The translations under genes were made by a program, and so were the position numbers. From the NCBI RefSeq assembly GCF_033366695.1, contig NZ_JAOBTQ010000001.1, positions 8,184,001-8,248,000 on the forward strand: a stretch of DNA of 64,000 nucleotides. The letters run 5' to 3'. This DNA comes from Streptomyces sp. SCL15-4. Its GTDB lineage: Bacteria > Actinomycetota > Actinomycetes > Streptomycetales > Streptomycetaceae. Positions 63,976 through 64,000 of this stretch are shown here, in pieces; within the stretch, counting starts at the first letter, position 1; the number at the start of each line of letters is the position of its first letter. The notes beneath the pieces were generated by a model. It was given only the letters and a program-made list of their open reading frames with translations, had not been told where the DNA came from and did not search any database.

Positions 63976-63995
63976 CGGACCGCCGTTGCGGTCCG
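63976..63995 (+). terminator. tap-tpg terminator
   Basis: CGGACCGC pairs with GCGGTCCG around CGTT, 30 bp beyond the tpg stop codon. Confidence 0.7.
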
Positions 63996-64000
63996 GGGCT

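Overview
The window is high-GC actinomycete DNA, almost certainly from Streptomyces or a close relative such as Kitasatospora. The signs are strong third-position GC bias, GTG/TTG starts, CebR-type cellulose operators and a tap-tpg telomere gene pair, which marks a linear replicon. The right part is accessory, probably arm or subtelomeric DNA, rich in broken genes and transposase remnants.

Bases 1-28.4 kb hold most of a nonribosomal peptide gene cluster that continues off the left edge. Two NRPS genes (3-6464 and 8131-15468) read (T)-C-A-T-C-A-T and C-A-T-C-A-T-TE. Hand-read A-domain codes suggest a Gln-like residue, an unassigned residue, Thr and Asn. The Thr module is followed by an atypical C domain with a CHAILDG core, possibly dehydrating, and the terminal TE has Cys in place of Ser. 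Around them lie an MFS exporter, an asparagine-oxygenase-like Fe/2OG enzyme and a minus-strand gene set: DABA-type aminotransferase, ornithine-carbamoyltransferase-like enzyme, two paralogous LanB-type (glutamylation-domain-only) proteins, a free-standing A domain, a free-standing carrier protein and a threonine-dehydratase-like PLP enzyme. Two coupled LuxR-family regulators close the cluster. The most unusual proposal is that the LanB-like proteins use aminoacyl-tRNA on a carrier-bound or released nonribosomal peptide.

Bases 28.4-54.3 kb are a mosaic. Intact genes include two GNATs, a TetR/SDR pair with a palindromic operator, a STAND-like NTPase coupled to a membrane-anchored solute-binding-like protein, a DUF218 protein, a TmrB-like kinase, an SDR divergent from an XRE regulator, a TIGR00027-type methyltransferase, a P450 and several small secreted proteins (SH3-like, peptidoglycan-binding, lectin-like). 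Between them lie remnants of IS630, IS1380 and IS5 transposases, several frameshifted genes, a solitary type I-E-like CRISPR repeat and a 3' fragment of a second tpg gene.

Bases 54.3-59.3 kb carry a cellulose module: a GH9-CBM3-CBM2 cellulase and an AA10 lytic polysaccharide monooxygenase, each just behind a perfect CebR box. Between them is a terpene synthase/P450 deletion scar on the minus strand. Bases 59.9-64 kb hold the telomere maintenance locus: a coiled-coil protein divergent from tap, then tpg and a terminator.
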